NCBI RefSeq assembly: GCF_005144415.1
Contig: NZ_SWJE01000002.1
Coordinates: 261,723 to 325,722, forward strand
DNA from: Trinickia terrae
GTDB lineage: Bacteria; Pseudomonadota; Gammaproteobacteria; Burkholderiales; Burkholderiaceae
Reading direction: 5' to 3'
Length of the DNA: 64,000 nucleotides
The notes under the pieces: model-generated
Databases searched by the model: none
Seen by the model: the letters and a program-made list of their open reading frames with translations, nothing else
Told to the model about the DNA's origin: nothing
Position numbers and translations under genes: made by a program
In this document: positions 1 through 8,782 of the stretch, piece by piece
Position numbering within the stretch: position 1 is the stretch's first letter
Layout: each line of letters starts with the position of its first letter

Positions 1-293
1 TGCTTGTCCTTGATCATTTGATAGTACGTGCTCGCGCCCGCCTTCGTCAGTTTCACCTCGGTAATGAACTTCTCAATGATGTCTTTCCGCGTCACGTCCT
101 TGACAGTCCGCATCCGCTTGTAAATCTCCGTCGCCAGTTCCATCTTCGTCGGCGTAGCTGGTTCAGCCTTCGCTGCGGTATCGTTCGTCGTCACGCTCGT
201 GGCCGGCGCGACAGCACCTGCCTTCGGGTCAACAGCAACCGACTTGCCCGCTTTCTCGTCCTTGCTCGCCACACCTTGCTTCTGATCGACCAT
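1..293 (-). CDS. Short TYYQ-domain protein, C-terminal end cut by the window
   Basis: This reading frame starts at an ATG at 293 on the minus strand and runs off the left edge, so about 97 residues are visible. The first half is rich in Ala, Lys and Thr and probably disordered. The second half looks helical and contains RKDIIEKFI followed by LTKAGASTYYQMIKDK. I recall that signature from small uncharacterised proteobacterial proteins but attach no function to it. It is divergent from the replication gene at 971. Codon use and continuous reading support a real gene; its function is unknown. Confidence 0.6.
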   Translation of the reverse strand, partial: MVDQKQGVASKDEKAGKSVAVDPKAGAVAPATSVTTNDTAAKAEPATPTKMELATEIYKRMRTVKDVTRKDIIEKFITEVKLTKAGASTYYQMIKDK

Positions 294-531
294 GATCGCA
301 CTCCATTCGTTGAAAGTACGTCCAGGGTCCAGCAGATCGACCTTCAAGGCAACGGCAAGCAACCGACCACGACCAGCACGACGCCGACCACCTCGAAATT
401 CAACTAGCAACAGTGACAGTTTTCACGTCACCCCTACACACCGGCGCTCTATCCCCTTGATCTAGCGGGGATTTCAGAGCCAGATCATCAGCTTATTAAG
501 ATTCTGCCGTGGGACCAACTCGCGGTTCGAT

Positions 532-590
532 CCGACAAGTCCGCTCTTTTTCAATCTTCAAAAAACAATCTCAACAGTTATCGCTTGTCG
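532..590. repeat. Spaced inverted repeat CGACAAG ... CTTGTCG upstream of the replication gene
   Basis: CGACAAG at 533-539 is mirrored by CTTGTCG at 584-590. The sequence following the left arm is a run of C, T and A that resembles the one following the left arm of the longer repeat at 4267-4323. The two sites therefore look like related copies on either side of the primase-helicase genes. Possible Rep-binding or origin element. Confidence 0.4.
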
Positions 591-942
591 CCAAGAATGG
601 ACCAGCGAAAAGTCGAACACAAACAGTTTGTGTTGTTGTTTAGGCGCATCGTGAGCTATGGACATCGATTTGCAAGTGATCGTGATCTATGGAATGATTC
701 GCCCCGTTGAGGAAACAGACTCAACGTACCTAGGACGCAAGCCCCGATTCCGCCGTTGTTTGGTGGAAGATAGGGGTCAAGTAAGCTACCTGTGGCAGGG
801 TAGACGCCGTAGTAGCCACGGCTATCTGATTTCGATCAGTTGCTTGACCTGTATAACCTCGGTTCAAACTTTCAATGTTATCCGATTGTTTGGATTTGAG
901 CGCTATACAGGAACGGCAGAGGCTGCCTGTCGATTCGTATAG

Positions 943-963
943 CAAATTGAGTTTTTCAATTTG
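943..963. promoter_or_regulatory. Perfect inverted repeat directly before the replication start codon
   Basis: CAAATTGA at 943-950 and TCAATTTG at 956-963 form an 8-bp stem with a 5-nt loop. It ends 7 nt before the ATG at 971, where a Shine-Dalgarno sequence would normally sit, and none is visible. It may be an operator, or an mRNA hairpin limiting translation of the replication protein. Confidence 0.45.
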
Positions 964-970
964 TTATTAA

Positions 971-2614
971 ATGATCGATATGCCAACGAACACGACTCTC
1001 CATGCTGCCGAGCAAGCAGCCCACCCCAGCCAACTCTCGGGCTCGGACCGCAATCCCTCTATTTCCAGTACCGATGCCAATGGCGTCGAAGGTCAGCCTC
1101 ACTCGCACAGGCGGCGGCAGCCCATTGGGTTGACGAATGAGCAGGCTCACGCGCCTACCGCGCCCGAACACGCCATGACGTCCGGAGCGATGAAGATCGC
1201 CATCAATCGCCTGGTCAAGAACAAGGCGTGCCCCGGCACGGATGATTTCAAACTTCTCGCGACAGAATTCGAGAACGTCAGCCTCACGCTCAGTGAAATT
1301 GCAGCCGCAATCGCTGACGGCTTTAGCTGGTGCGCCCAGCACATCGATCGTCGGAATGCGGCGAACTTCATCTGCACCGACGTTCTCGGTGTCGATCTGG
1401 ATGAAGGGTGGACCTTTGATTCTCTGCTCGGCCATGAACTCGTGGCAGACCACGGGCTCCTGATCTATGAAACCTACAGTTCCACGCCCGAACGTCCGCG
1501 TCTTCGGGCTATGTTCCGCAGTCCGTCCACGATCACCGATGCCGACGAAATGCGGAAGGTCGTCCGCGGCCTCGTACGCACGTTCGGCGCGGATGAGTCA
1601 TGTGTCGATCCTTGCCGCATGTATTACGGCAACGAAGGGTGCGAGCCGTATCTCATCGACAGGACGTTGACCGCCGAACAGATCGACTACCTCAAGGAAC
1701 TCGGCGCGACCCAAGGGGATGATTACGAGCAGGATGGCGGCAATCGGAACGCGAACAACTTCGTCCGCTCGTCCCTGCACGTCGAAGAAGATCAATTGTT
1801 GCGCACCCGTGACGGGAAACACGTTCCCCTCTCTTTCCTCGCGAGCGGAACCTCCGTGCATTGCCCGCACCACTCCGACCGGAACCCGAGTGCGTTCGTA
1901 ACGATGTCGTCTCAGGGCATCCGGGGTGTCCATTGCAGCAAGTGCCAGCAAACGTTCTGGCCGGAGACCATGCGCCGCAGCGATCTCAAGAGCCACGACT
2001 TCGAGCAATTCGAGCGGGCACTTTTCGCGGGCACATTGTCGGACGCCACGCATAACGTCGTCGTCAAGGAACTGAACGCCCAGTATCTTTCGCCGGAACA
2101 GGTCCCCTTTCATCCGGGCGTGCATCTCATCAAAAGTCCGAAAGGCAGCGGGAAAACCCATCTCCTGCGCCCGTTCGTCCAGCACTGCATCGATGTCGGC
2201 GAATCCGTCCTGCTCATCTCCCACCGGATCGCTCTCGCATCGGCCAGCGCAAATCGCCTCGGCACGTTCTGCTATCTGGACAAGTACGATCGGGAAATCG
2301 GAGGCGATCGGTATATGGCCTATGCGGTTTGCCTCGATAGCCTGCGCAAGCGGTTGAAACCGGGTGTTCACTCGTTCGATCACGTCATTATCGACGAGTC
2401 GGAACAACTCTTCTCGCACTTCCTGTCCTCGACGCTGGACGGCAAACGCGAGTCGGTGTTTCACACACTGAGCTTCTACGTGCGCGAGGCCAAGACCGTC
2501 ATCGTCTGCGATGCCGATCTCGGTCGCCTGACATTCGAGGCAATCAAGTGCTGCCGTGATGGCATGGGCATCAAGGGCTATCTCCGCGAAGTCGAACCCG
2601 AACTTCAAGACTGA
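971..2614 (+). CDS. Replication primase-helicase, N-terminal part (CyRepA1-like)
   Basis: 547 residues. The N-terminal third has LGVDLDEG and a primase-like look. A zinc module follows at about residues 297-325 (CPHH ... CSKC, then TFW), and then a helicase core with Walker A PKGSGKT at about 388-394 and a DESE box at about 474. SHRIALAS lies between these and fits motif Ia. I read it as a plasmid or phage-type replication protein related to the CyRepA1/origin-binding helicases. The frame closes at TGA 2612-2614 before the second RecA-like domain, which continues in the same frame from 2687. ATG 980 is an alternative start. There is no clear Shine-Dalgarno; a hairpin sits at 943-963 instead. 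Confidence 0.7.
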   Translation: MIDMPTNTTLHAAEQAAHPSQLSGSDRNPSISSTDANGVEGQPHSHRRRQPIGLTNEQAHAPTAPEHAMTSGAMKIAINRLVKNKACPGTDDFKLLATEFENVSLTLSEIAAAIADGFSWCAQHIDRRNAANFICTDVLGVDLDEGWTFDSLLGHELVADHGLLIYETYSSTPERPRLRAMFRSPSTITDADEMRKVVRGLVRTFGADESCVDPCRMYYGNEGCEPYLIDRTLTAEQIDYLKELGATQGDDYEQDGGNRNANNFVRSSLHVEEDQLLRTRDGKHVPLSFLASGTSVHCPHHSDRNPSAFVTMSSQGIRGVHCSKCQQTFWPETMRRSDLKSHDFEQFERALFAGTLSDATHNVVVKELNAQYLSPEQVPFHPGVHLIKSPKGSGKTHLLRPFVQHCIDVGESVLLISHRIALASASANRLGTFCYLDKYDREIGGDRYMAYAVCLDSLRKRLKPGVHSFDHVIIDESEQLFSHFLSSTLDGKRESVFHTLSFYVREAKTVIVCDADLGRLTFEAIKCCRDGMGIKGYLREVEPELQD

Positions 2615-2686
2615 ACGGACCTCACCACACACATCTGGGCGCAGACTCGCGCCCGGACACCCGCCACACAAAACTTCCAATTTATT

Positions 2687-4201
2687 ATGGATAACTATAT
2701 TTTTTACGTGAACAGCTACACGCCAACCGCTCGCACCATCGATCTCTATCAGTCGAAGAATCATCTGCTCAAAGACATGATGGACACGATGCGCAAAGGC
2801 GACAAGCACTACGTCGCCTGCAATTCGAAATCCGAGGCAGAAAGCCTCGCCGAGATGGCCCGCGTTGAAACCGGCCTGCGTGTTATGTGCATTACGTCGG
2901 CAAATTCCCAAGACCCTGAGATCAAGGACTTCATCAACAGCATCGTTGACCGCATTCGCGACTACGACGTGCTGGTGGCATCACCTTCGCTTGGCACGGG
3001 CATCGACATTACCTTCCCCGATCAGGAGCAGTGGATCGATTACGTCTGGGGCGTCTTCTCCGACAAGATCAACACGCATTTCGACATGGATCAGCAGCTC
3101 TGTCGCGTGCGGCACCCCAAGCATGTCAAGGCGTGGGTAGCCGAATCTAGCCTGCAATATGAGACCGGGCCATCGGCCATCAAGCGGGTAATCGTTGACC
3201 TCGATGAATTGCCGGAAGCGATTCGGGGATACGGTTCCCACGGGATGCCAATTGTCGATGACGACGATCCATTGCTGCACGTCTACGCCCACGCGGTATC
3301 GATGCAAAACGCGTCGAAGAACGATCTGCGCGGAAATTTCATCAAGCTCAAGGAAGGTAACGGGTGGGAGGTCAAACACATCGCTCCGCCGAAACCCGGG
3401 CGCGGCTCATCTGACGGGGCGGGCTCGAATATCGGTATGCAGGCAGCGGAAGCACGGAAGCGGCTTGAAGAAATGCACGCAGCGGATGTGTGCAATGCGG
3501 AACCGCTCACCGAGGAAGAATATCAGGCCTTGAACGATGCCATGATGCTGACATCCGACGAGCAGCTTTGTCGCGACCGTTACGCCATCGAAAAATTCTA
3601 TGGGCAGGAGATCACCCCGGAGTTGGTGCTGATGGACAACCGCGGCCGCTATCGCACCCAGATCAACGCCATGTGCGAATTGCTGGAATCGGAGACCGTC
3701 GCGCTTGTCCGGACATACGGGAATGCGAAGACACATGCGCTTGATAAAAATATGGCGGCTCAACGGCAGGCGACATTGAAAGAGGTGCTGATGGCGTCTT
3801 GCATCTACGACGGAAAGCAGTCGTTCGACACCTCCCACCGGATGCATAAAGACAACATGCGGAATTTCGTGGATTGCTGCCTGAACTACAGGGCGCAAAT
3901 TGCGCACCTGTTCGATATGGCGTTGCGCCGGGACATCGAAGACAAACCGTTGGCCCAGTTCAAGGAATTCCTCAATCTGATCGGGCTCGACACCGCAACA
4001 GATGGAAAAAGCGATGCTGGAGGTAAGCGCACACACTTCTACCGGCTCGACTCGGACCTGCTTGAGAGGACGATGAGCTTCGCAAAGTACCGGCTCAAGA
4101 CGCGGATTCGCCCTGCCTTCCCGTCATACATCGGAACACCGTACCTGCTGAACCCGGATGGGGAGAGGGTATATCTGACCGAACCGACTTTCGAGGAATG
4201 A
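2687..4201 (+). CDS. Replication helicase, C-terminal part (second RecA-like domain)
   Basis: 504 residues. The start MDNYIFYVNSYTPTARTIDLY leads into a helicase C-terminal domain. FVACNSK-like KHYVACNSKSEAE, LVASPSLGTGIDITF and the motif VI-like QQLCRVRHPKH at about 137-147 are the pieces missing from the upstream gene. The two genes share a reading frame and are separated by a single TGA plus 72 nt with no further stop. No Shine-Dalgarno is visible before this ATG. It may be made by readthrough, by reinitiation, or be the 3' half of a gene with a nonsense mutation. The remaining 350 residues are not recognised. Confidence 0.65.
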   Translation: MDNYIFYVNSYTPTARTIDLYQSKNHLLKDMMDTMRKGDKHYVACNSKSEAESLAEMARVETGLRVMCITSANSQDPEIKDFINSIVDRIRDYDVLVASPSLGTGIDITFPDQEQWIDYVWGVFSDKINTHFDMDQQLCRVRHPKHVKAWVAESSLQYETGPSAIKRVIVDLDELPEAIRGYGSHGMPIVDDDDPLLHVYAHAVSMQNASKNDLRGNFIKLKEGNGWEVKHIAPPKPGRGSSDGAGSNIGMQAAEARKRLEEMHAADVCNAEPLTEEEYQALNDAMMLTSDEQLCRDRYAIEKFYGQEITPELVLMDNRGRYRTQINAMCELLESETVALVRTYGNAKTHALDKNMAAQRQATLKEVLMASCIYDGKQSFDTSHRMHKDNMRNFVDCCLNYRAQIAHLFDMALRRDIEDKPLAQFKEFLNLIGLDTATDGKSDAGGKRTHFYRLDSDLLERTMSFAKYRLKTRIRPAFPSYIGTPYLLNPDGERVYLTEPTFEE

Positions 4202-4266
4202 CCGGACAGGATTGACGCTGGCCCTGCGCGTGATCGATCTCCCGCGCAACCTCGAACGAACATTGA

Positions 4267-4323
4267 GCCGACAAGTGCGCATCTTTTCAACTTCAACAAC
4301 CGAATATACGGTCACTTGTCGGC
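4267..4323. repeat. Spaced perfect inverted repeat GCCGACAAGTG / CACTTGTCGGC
   Basis: An 11-bp arm at 4267-4277 is exactly mirrored at 4313-4323 across 35 nt. A shorter version of the same core with similar arm-proximal sequence lies at 532-590, so the pair brackets the split primase-helicase. Candidate Rep recognition site or origin structure. Confidence 0.5.
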
Positions 4324-4450
4324 TTCCTGATTTCGCGCCATCCATTCACTGGATCCTGCGCAAGTCGACGTTTACTATAGGTTCGCTTTGCCTTGACCAT
4401 ATGATAAATAATCCTTAATATTTTCATATCAACGAGGAAACGAACACTCG

Positions 4451-4475
4451 AGAGCACTGAATTTCTCAGTGCTCT
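4451..4475. repeat. 10-bp hairpin AGAGCACTGA / TCAGTGCTCT
   Basis: A perfect 10-bp stem with a 5-nt loop lies 250 nt after the helicase stop. It has no T-run, so it is not a typical intrinsic terminator. It could be an operator or a structured 3' end. Confidence 0.4.
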
Positions 4476-4653
4476 ACCCCACCCTACATGCGATCAGCGG
4501 TAGTGCGACTGATCTGGCGATCATACCTCTCGTGACGCCAACTTGATTCAAGTGCGGTGGTGTCCCCTCGGTCAGATACGTCCTTTTAACGTAATGATCG
4601 ACGGCACCGCCCACATCTCCATGTGATGCCATCGAATTTTCAGGAAATCATCG

Positions 4654-5097
4654 ATGGCTAACAGCATCCACACACCCGAGAAACGGACTCCATTCAACCT
4701 CAAGCTCTTTGCCTGTCTGCTGCCGGAGTTTCAAATCCCGCCAGACATCCCCGGAGTAACGTATTTCCCTGACGAGGCCTTATTCACCGACGAAGAAGGT
4801 AATCAACGGACATTGATCGATTTCTACTGCAAGAATAACCGCGTCCTCTGTCCACTGCACCCAGATAAACCGGCAGTCGGATATGTTTTCGAGGAATTCA
4901 GTTGCACCCTCGGCTTCCACTGTCCGGCTTGCAACACAACCTCGTGGTCCATTTCTCACTGGGAAGCGCCGTGCAAGGTTTGTGGTGTCCCCATAAGTCG
5001 ATGGGAGGCAGTTACTCATGGACTCTGCCAGAACTGCGACGACTATCACGACACCATTTCAGGAATGGATTTTTCGGTCACAGACATCGACATCTAG
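4654..5097 (+). CDS. Small zinc-binding protein sharing the zinc module of the replication protein
   Basis: 147 residues. Two metal-binding clusters are visible. The first is CPLH ... HCPAC at about residues 69-92, ending in a TTSW motif. The second is CKVC ... CQNC at about 110-130. The first cluster matches the CPHH ... HCSKC ... TFW module of the protein at 971-2614 in spacing and flanking residues. It follows the helicase genes and precedes the integrase, so a role with the replication apparatus is likely, but no catalytic domain is visible. The function is not recognised. Confidence 0.6.
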   Translation: MANSIHTPEKRTPFNLKLFACLLPEFQIPPDIPGVTYFPDEALFTDEEGNQRTLIDFYCKNNRVLCPLHPDKPAVGYVFEEFSCTLGFHCPACNTTSWSISHWEAPCKVCGVPISRWEAVTHGLCQNCDDYHDTISGMDFSVTDIDI

Positions 5098-5304
5098 CGC
5101 GTCAACTCAGGAATTATCGAAGAACCAAACCGCTTGCCGACCGACGGGCCTCCATCCGATGGGCCTCGGTCATGATCCAAATCTCGCGTCGCGCCCTGCT
5201 CCTCCGCGATTTTTCCCCTGCTGGCATGGGCCAAAGCTGTTGTCATACCCCGTGTCAGCCCGGATGGTGTTGCTCATCAATTACATTCCGTAAGGAGCAA
5301 CGCC

Positions 5305-6450
5305 ATGACGCTAATCCGTCGAAACAACAGCAAAAACTGGTACTACCAGTTCCAGATTCAGGGCAAGAAGTTCTTCGGTTCCACCGGAACGCCGAACAAG
5401 ACGAAGGCCGCGCAGGTCGAACGTGAGATGCGCAATCGCGCACACAGCGAACGCTATCTCGGCGATGCGCCAGAGATCACAGTGAAGGACGCACTGGAGC
5501 AGTACGTGGAATCCCGCAAAGGCACCGCCTACTACAGTGGCATGTGGTCAGGCATCCGGAAAGCGATGGGGTACAAGCTTCACTCGAAGACGAAGGCGAA
5601 GCTTCCCTGCTATGGATTTTCACCGGACACGCTGTTGCATGAACTGACAACGCGTGATTTCGAAATCCTCGTCGCGAAACGCAAGGCCGAAGGCGACAAT
5701 CCAGCGACGATCAAGCACGAGATTGGCTTGCTACGTGCGACCATCAACGAGATGACGAAGCTCGGCTTCAAAGTGAATCGCGAAATCGTATTCCCCGCGC
5801 TTAAGACTTCTTATAGGCTTCGATATCTGGATTCCAACGAGGAGTCGGCGTTATTGCTCGAACTCGAGCCGGAGCGGCTTAGAAACGGTTTAAAGCCGTT
5901 AGAAACGCGAACACCTGAAATGACGCGGAATGTGCAGGATAACTACGACATCACGGTTTTCCTGCTAGATACGGGATGCAGATACTCGGAGGTCGCGAAT
6001 ATTCCGTGGTCGGCGATCAGTCTTGATGCTTGCACCATTAGCCTCTATCGGAGCAAGGTACGGAACGAGGATGTTCTGCACATGACCTCGCGACTCGAAA
6101 CGATTCTTCGTCGCCGGTGGGACGACCGCAGATCAGGGCAGCGATACGTCTTCGAAGATCGAACCGGCAACGAACGAGGCTACAGCACGAAGTCGATCAA
6201 GAAGGCTATCGAGCGGGCGCGGCTCAACGAGCCTGCCGTCGTAAAGGAACGCGGCGGACGCGTCACGCTGCACACGCTGCGACACACGTTCGCGAGCAAG
6301 CTCGTCAGGGCGGGCGTCAGTCTGTATGAGGTGTCGGTCCTGCTCGGCCACAGCGATCCGAAGATGACGCAGCGCTATGCTCACCTGAGCCCGAACGACG
6401 CGAGCCGGAAGGCTGTCAAGGTCATCGATTCGCTCCTGCAACCAGTCTGA
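5305..6450 (+). CDS. Tyrosine-family site-specific integrase
   Basis: 381 residues, the normal length for a phage or island integrase. There is an N-terminal arm-binding part, a SAM-like core-binding domain, then the catalytic domain with Arg in DTGCRYSEV, the HTLRHTFAS box, LLGHS and the nucleophile Tyr in QRYAHLS near the C-terminus. All catalytic residues are present. The ATG has a good AAGGAGC ribosome site about 10 nt upstream. It presumably moves the leftmost element, but no attachment repeats for it were found in the window. Confidence 0.92.
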   Translation: MTLIRRNNSKNWYYQFQIQGKKFFGSTGTPNKTKAAQVEREMRNRAHSERYLGDAPEITVKDALEQYVESRKGTAYYSGMWSGIRKAMGYKLHSKTKAKLPCYGFSPDTLLHELTTRDFEILVAKRKAEGDNPATIKHEIGLLRATINEMTKLGFKVNREIVFPALKTSYRLRYLDSNEESALLLELEPERLRNGLKPLETRTPEMTRNVQDNYDITVFLLDTGCRYSEVANIPWSAISLDACTISLYRSKVRNEDVLHMTSRLETILRRRWDDRRSGQRYVFEDRTGNERGYSTKSIKKAIERARLNEPAVVKERGGRVTLHTLRHTFASKLVRAGVSLYEVSVLLGHSDPKMTQRYAHLSPNDASRKAVKVIDSLLQPV

Positions 6451-6520
6451 TGCATTGATACGGAATCGGCCCCGGTGTATACATCAGCAAACGCTTTGCC
6501 ACATACAACGGGGACCGCGC

Positions 6521-7009
6521 ATGCTGACCGATATTGGCGAATACATCGTCGGGGCGTACCTGCAACTGAAGCTCGATTGCGACGTGATCACCTACAATGC
6601 CCGCCCTCCCGGGGGTGGACTTGACGGTCTAGAAGAACTGGACGTCATCGGACTGAACTTCAAATCGAGGACGGCATACCTCTGTGAAGTCACCACGCAC
6701 ATTCGAGGAATTCAGTACGGCGATCAGCGCACGACCATCGAGCGGATCAAGAAGAAGTATTACCGGCAGCAGCAATACGGCATGAAGTATCTCAGCGATT
6801 TTTCGTGCCAGCACATGCTCTGGTCGCCCGTCGTCCCCAAGGGGTTTCTGACCAATGCACTGTCCGAGATCGACGGCCTACAGTGCGTGATCAATGGCGA
6901 GTACAAGCGCCGCATCGGCGAACTTCAAGCCCTGGCAGCTAACACAACGCACGACGCACGCAATCCGGTATTTCGTCTGCTGCAAATCCTGGCACACATG
7001 CGAGATTAG
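6521..7009 (+). CDS. Uncharacterised protein, possible PD-(D/E)XK-like fold
   Basis: 162 residues from ATG 6521, preceded by GGGGA. The frame is open further upstream, but that extension looks non-coding. The stretch GGGLDGLEELDVIGLNF, then YLCEVTTHIRG, has the spacing of an Asp followed by a Glu-x-Thr/Lys strand. This hints at a restriction-nuclease-like core but is not proof. The gene follows the integrase in the same direction after 70 nt. Its function is unknown. Confidence 0.55.
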   Translation: MLTDIGEYIVGAYLQLKLDCDVITYNARPPGGGLDGLEELDVIGLNFKSRTAYLCEVTTHIRGIQYGDQRTTIERIKKKYYRQQQYGMKYLSDFSCQHMLWSPVVPKGFLTNALSEIDGLQCVINGEYKRRIGELQALAANTTHDARNPVFRLLQILAHMRD

Positions 7010-7119
7010 GCGGTTTCTCCGGCGCTTGGCGCGACGGGAAATTGAACACTTTCCATGTCTTATAAAAGACGTACAAGACCGGGATTCGTGGCACCGAGAA
7101 CCCCGGAGTGGGACACCGA

Positions 7120-7479
7120 TCACTTGTGCCCGTTACATTCCGGATCTGGATCATCTTCCCATGCTGGCGCCCACTCCCGGTTTGCCCATCGGGGGTGCGT
7201 CAAATCGAATGGCTTATCGAGTCCGAGGCGCGGGAGCTTCCGGTTATAGATGAATCCCGACGCGCCGACGTCAAAAAACCGTTTCTCCATCTCATGGAAC
7301 TGCGCCGTGCAGTAGCGCGGACCATGCTCGAAGAACTCCGCACCTTCGAGCGGCGAATCAGGTGTCCATATCTGCCAGATGTATTTGTACAGACGGGAAT
7401 TCGGGTGCAGGTAGGTCCCGAAGAAAACGAGGCCGGTCCCGCTCCATCGCTCGAAGTCTTCCCTCGTTGGTCGAAGCAC
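7120..7479 (-). CDS. Hypothetical protein, last gene of a small-protein operon
   Basis: 119 residues, rich in Trp, Phe and Tyr, with no signal peptide and no recognised family. Its ATG overlaps the stop of the upstream gene at 7479-7481, a sign of translational coupling. It is convergent with the gene ending at 7009. Function not recognised. Confidence 0.55.
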   Translation of the reverse strand: MLRPTREDFERWSGTGLVFFGTYLHPNSRLYKYIWQIWTPDSPLEGAEFFEHGPRYCTAQFHEMEKRFFDVGASGFIYNRKLPRLGLDKPFDLTHPRWANREWAPAWEDDPDPECNGHK

Positions 7480-7847
7480 TATGGGGCTCCGTCTGTCGTG
7501 CGCTTGCTGATATGGCCTTGCATCACGCCGTAGAGTTGCTGGGCATCGACGGCATCGCTATGCCAGAACTCGGGGCAGCAAAGCTCGCCATGTTTGATTG
7601 CAGCCCGCACCACGATTTCGATGCAGGGCTTGCCGTCGTCACGCTCACACATGCGACCGAGCAATGCTGCATGACCGTCCTTCGACTTCGCAACCAGATA
7701 GCCATTTTCGGAGGCAACGGGAGTCCATTGCCGAATGAGCGAGTCAATTGACATGACACCGATTCGCTCATTTGTCCCTGGGCACAGCGCGCCTACAAAC
7801 AGTTCCTTGAACTCCTTTTCGATGTTCCTATAAATGCGAAACGCCAC
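7479..7847 (-). CDS. Hypothetical protein of the small-protein operon
   Basis: 122 residues, apparently from a GTG at 7847 with only a weak ribosome site. It contains several Cys and His residues (CERDDGKPCIE, CCPEFWH) but no family I can name. It lies between the membrane protein gene ending at 7864 and the overlapping gene at 7120-7479. Confidence 0.5.
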   Translation of the reverse strand: MAFRIYRNIEKEFKELFVGALCPGTNERIGVMSIDSLIRQWTPVASENGYLVAKSKDGHAALLGRMCERDDGKPCIEIVVRAAIKHGELCCPEFWHSDAVDAQQLYGVMQGHISKRTTDGAP

Positions 7848-7863
7848 GAAGCCGACCCAGCAA

Positions 7864-8139
7864 TCAAGACAATATTAAAGAGAGCACAAATGCCAGTAGA
7901 ACCGATACGAGCACGCACGGGAAAAATTCCCAGCTACGCCACCAGTCAAGATAATCCAAAGCCATGCCCAGCGCAAAGAAAAAGGCGATCACGAAGGCTA
8001 AGAACCTTATTACGATTCCATCTGAATCAATGCTTGCACCTGAAAGTCCAGATGCATTTTGGACCTCTCTGGTGCAGTGCGGGCAGACCTCTGCCTCATC
8101 GTGCATCGGTTTATAGCAATGAGGGCAATCGGTCAACAT
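7864..8139 (-). CDS. Zinc-ribbon membrane protein
   Basis: 91 residues. It begins with a double CxxC zinc ribbon (CPHC ... CPHC) and continues with two hydrophobic segments that should span the inner membrane. The ATG at 8139 is chosen because AAGGAGC stands about 9 nt before it; a longer frame to 8172 is open. It belongs to the five-gene minus-strand run starting at 9262. This zinc-ribbon plus membrane layout is common in proteins of unknown role. Confidence 0.6.
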   Translation of the reverse strand: MLTDCPHCYKPMHDEAEVCPHCTREVQNASGLSGASIDSDGIVIRFLAFVIAFFFALGMALDYLDWWRSWEFFPCVLVSVLLAFVLSLILS

Positions 8140-8224
8140 GCGAAGAGTGCTCCTTGACAATTCTCTATCCAATCACTGAATCACTAGATTGAGTGATTGG
8201 TGCCAACATCCACACACCTACCGA

Positions 8225-8764
8225 CTAATAGCTTCTCTGCGGCCCGCCGCCCGACGGTTTTTCTCCAACGCACACGAGACGCATATGATCACGGATGTCC
8301 TGCCTTCCCGGCACCGGGCGGTCCATCATCAGCGCCATCGTACTGTCGCCATCTGTTCCTATGAGGGCTGCGCTGTAGGAATTTTTATTCTTCAAGTATG
8401 TAGAACCGAGGAATTCATCCACAAAAGATATCTTCAGCATTCCGTCTTCGATTTTCACCCGGAATATCCCACTCACGTCGTCAGCATTTCGATGCCCGGT
8501 GCGTGGGTCGGGGCGCGAGTTCAATCGAGAATAGTGTCCGTCATCACGGAAACGGTAGTACGCGTGTTCGTCAGTCACATTTCCATCCACCGCCTCACGA
8601 CAATTGAAACCTCGCTGGCTGCCGAGTTTTGGCCCCACGAGGAAATCGAGCGTCACATCAACAGGCGTTTTCGCCAAGCACACGCATGAAATTGCCATCG
8701 TGATTGCCCCCAACCCAAGCTTGCAGAAAGTCTCCACTCCGGCTCTATTCACAAAAATCTCCAC
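8225..8764 (-). CDS. Exported hypothetical protein
   Basis: Up to 179 residues. A hydrophobic stretch near the N-terminus (LGLGAITMAISCVCLA) reads as a signal peptide with cleavage near Ala-Lys-Thr, so the product is probably periplasmic. The start is uncertain: GTG 8764, or a GTG nine codons later that follows GAGCCGGA. No known domain is seen. The upstream gene ends 18 nt before, consistent with one operon. Confidence 0.5.
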   Translation of the reverse strand: MEIFVNRAGVETFCKLGLGAITMAISCVCLAKTPVDVTLDFLVGPKLGSQRGFNCREAVDGNVTDEHAYYRFRDDGHYSRLNSRPDPRTGHRNADDVSGIFRVKIEDGMLKISFVDEFLGSTYLKNKNSYSAALIGTDGDSTMALMMDRPVPGRQDIRDHMRLVCVGEKPSGGGPQRSY

Positions 8765-8782
8765 AGCATTTTGAATTAGTTA

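Larger units (their letters stand above)
294..970. other. 677-bp divergent intergenic region, possible replication control region
   Basis: No convincing gene is present. The region is lower in GC than the flanks. It holds the spaced inverted repeat at 533-590, the hairpin at 943-963, and a short 6-bp stem (ATCCCC/GGGGAT) near 450-470. It separates a minus-strand gene ending upstream from the replication gene on the plus strand, so it probably carries promoters for both and possibly origin sequences. Confidence 0.4.
4202..4653. other. 452-bp intergenic region with inverted repeats and an AT-rich tract
   Basis: No gene is seen. The region contains an 11-bp spaced inverted repeat (4267-4323), an AT-rich stretch at about 4399-4434 flanked by ATATGA and TCATAT, and a 10-bp hairpin at 4451-4475. 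Lying just after replication genes, the combination of AT-rich DNA and repeats would fit an origin. This is inference only. Confidence 0.35.

Noticed and set aside
658-942. Small open frame before the replication gene
   Set aside because: No ribosome site, odd composition, and an equal frame on the other strand; better read as control DNA.
1598-2911. Long minus-strand frame opposite the replication genes
   Set aside because: It is an antisense reading of strongly coding sequence with helicase motifs on the plus strand, and its protein has no recognisable domain.
4451-4475. Hairpin as an intrinsic terminator
   Set aside because: The stem is perfect, but no T-run follows on either strand.
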